A stretch of 5,792 nt of DNA, from the NCBI GenBank assembly GCA_035249175.1, contig DATFGT010000128.1, positions 1 through 5,792 of the forward strand, read 5' to 3'. Position 1 is the stretch's first letter. Every line of letters starts with the position of its first letter. The notes beneath the pieces are model-generated. The model did not search any database. It was not told the DNA's origin and saw nothing but the letters and a program-made list of their open reading frames with translations. The translations under genes and the position numbers were made by a program. The DNA is from 66-474 sp035249175. GTDB taxonomy: Bacteria > Pseudomonadota > Gammaproteobacteria > Xanthomonadales > Rhodanobacteraceae. This document shows positions 5,280 to 5,792 of this stretch, in pieces.

Positions 5280-5792
5280 TTGAACGGCAACCGCGCTCCC
5301 GCAGTCAGCGATCTCTACGAGCGGTTCGCTCACCAGTACATTTCCGATCGTTCACGCGTACCTTGGAACGAGCAACCTTGGCTCGATCGCTTTGTGGACG
5401 GCTTGCCAGAAGGACGACGCGTTCTCGACCTGGGTTGCGGCGCCGGCGCCCCGATCGGCAAATATCTGTCCGACCATGGTTGTGTCATCACCGGCATCGA
5501 CACGTCTCCGACGCTCATCAACCACTGCCGCGAGCAATGCCCACAAGGCAAATGGCTTGTCGCTGACATGCGGGGCCTCTCATTGGGAGTGCGATTCGAC
5601 GGGCTGATCGCGTGGGATAGCTTCTTTCACCTGACGCACATCGACCAGCGCGGCATGTTCCAAATGTTCGACGAGCACGCCGCGCCCAATGCACTACTCA
5701 TGTTCACCAGCGGAACAGAGCACGGCGAAGCAATAGGCGAATATCACGGTGAGCCGCTGTATCACGCCAGCCTTGCTCCCGAGGAGTACGAA
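5280..5792 (+). CDS. Class I SAM-dependent methyltransferase, 5' part
   Basis: The frame stays open to the right edge, giving 171 residues without the C-terminus. There is no in-frame ATG or GTG between the upstream stop (5220-5222) and residue 97, so the start is probably TTG at 5280, with AAAAGG (5265-5270) nine bases ahead; TTG at 5271 is the alternative but abuts that site. The product has the Rossmann methyltransferase motifs. Motif I is VLDLGCGAGAP (48-58), with GIDTSPTLI (72-80) carrying the acidic residue that binds the SAM ribose. ADMRGL (95-100) and FDGLIAWDSFFHL (106-118) match the later strands. The substrate cannot be told; it looks like generic small-molecule methyltransferases (Methyltransf_25/11 type). 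Codons such as ATA, CTA, TCA, GGA and ACA, nearly absent from the two dehydrogenase genes, appear here, hinting at different ancestry. It lies 85 bp after the isovaleryl-CoA dehydrogenase stop. Confidence 0.85.
   Translation, partial: MNGNRAPAVSDLYERFAHQYISDRSRVPWNEQPWLDRFVDGLPEGRRVLDLGCGAGAPIGKYLSDHGCVITGIDTSPTLINHCREQCPQGKWLVADMRGLSLGVRFDGLIAWDSFFHLTHIDQRGMFQMFDEHAAPNALLMFTSGTEHGEAIGEYHGEPLYHASLAPEEYE

Overview
The window is GC-rich, gene-dense bacterial chromosome. A strong GC bias at third codon positions, short GC palindromes dispersed between genes, and a branched-chain amino-acid catabolic gene set suggest a gammaproteobacterium of the Xanthomonadales (Rhodanobacter/Dyella/Lysobacter-like). 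That placement is inference from style and gene content; there is no rRNA or other marker in the window.

Layout from left to right: (1) The 5' end of a minus-strand gene for a fused B12-dependent acyl-CoA mutase (IcmF type) runs off the left edge. (2) A divergent plus-strand gene with a GTG start encodes a small exported YXWxxGxW-repeat protein with a His-rich tail, closed by a clear intrinsic terminator. (3) A convergent minus-strand gene encodes a PHBH-fold FAD monooxygenase; its last codons are made of a REP-like palindrome. (4) A divergent intergenic region carries a good sigma70-type promoter and a structured leader with two hairpin/T-tract elements. (5) Next comes leucine dehydrogenase (plus). 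(6) A 221-bp gap is largely filled by a 108-bp imperfect palindrome. (7) Isovaleryl-CoA dehydrogenase (plus) follows. (8) The last gene is the 5' part of a class I SAM methyltransferase (plus), with a probable TTG start and less GC-biased codons, running off the right edge.

The metabolic theme is branched-chain amino acid and acyl-CoA handling. Leucine dehydrogenase makes 2-ketoisocaproate from leucine, and isovaleryl-CoA dehydrogenase oxidises the isovaleryl-CoA formed from it. IcmF-type mutases rearrange isobutyryl-CoA, and at lower rate isovaleryl-CoA. The linking branched-chain ketoacid dehydrogenase and methylcrotonyl-CoA carboxylase are not in the window. The exported repeat protein, the monooxygenase and the methyltransferase have no evident tie to this theme.

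I found no CRISPR array, tRNA, rRNA, transposase or defence/toxin system. The observations most worth a second look are the double-hairpin leader of the leucine dehydrogenase gene, the possible leaderless start of the mutase gene, the two dispersed palindromes (one inside a coding region), and the codon-use shift at the right edge.
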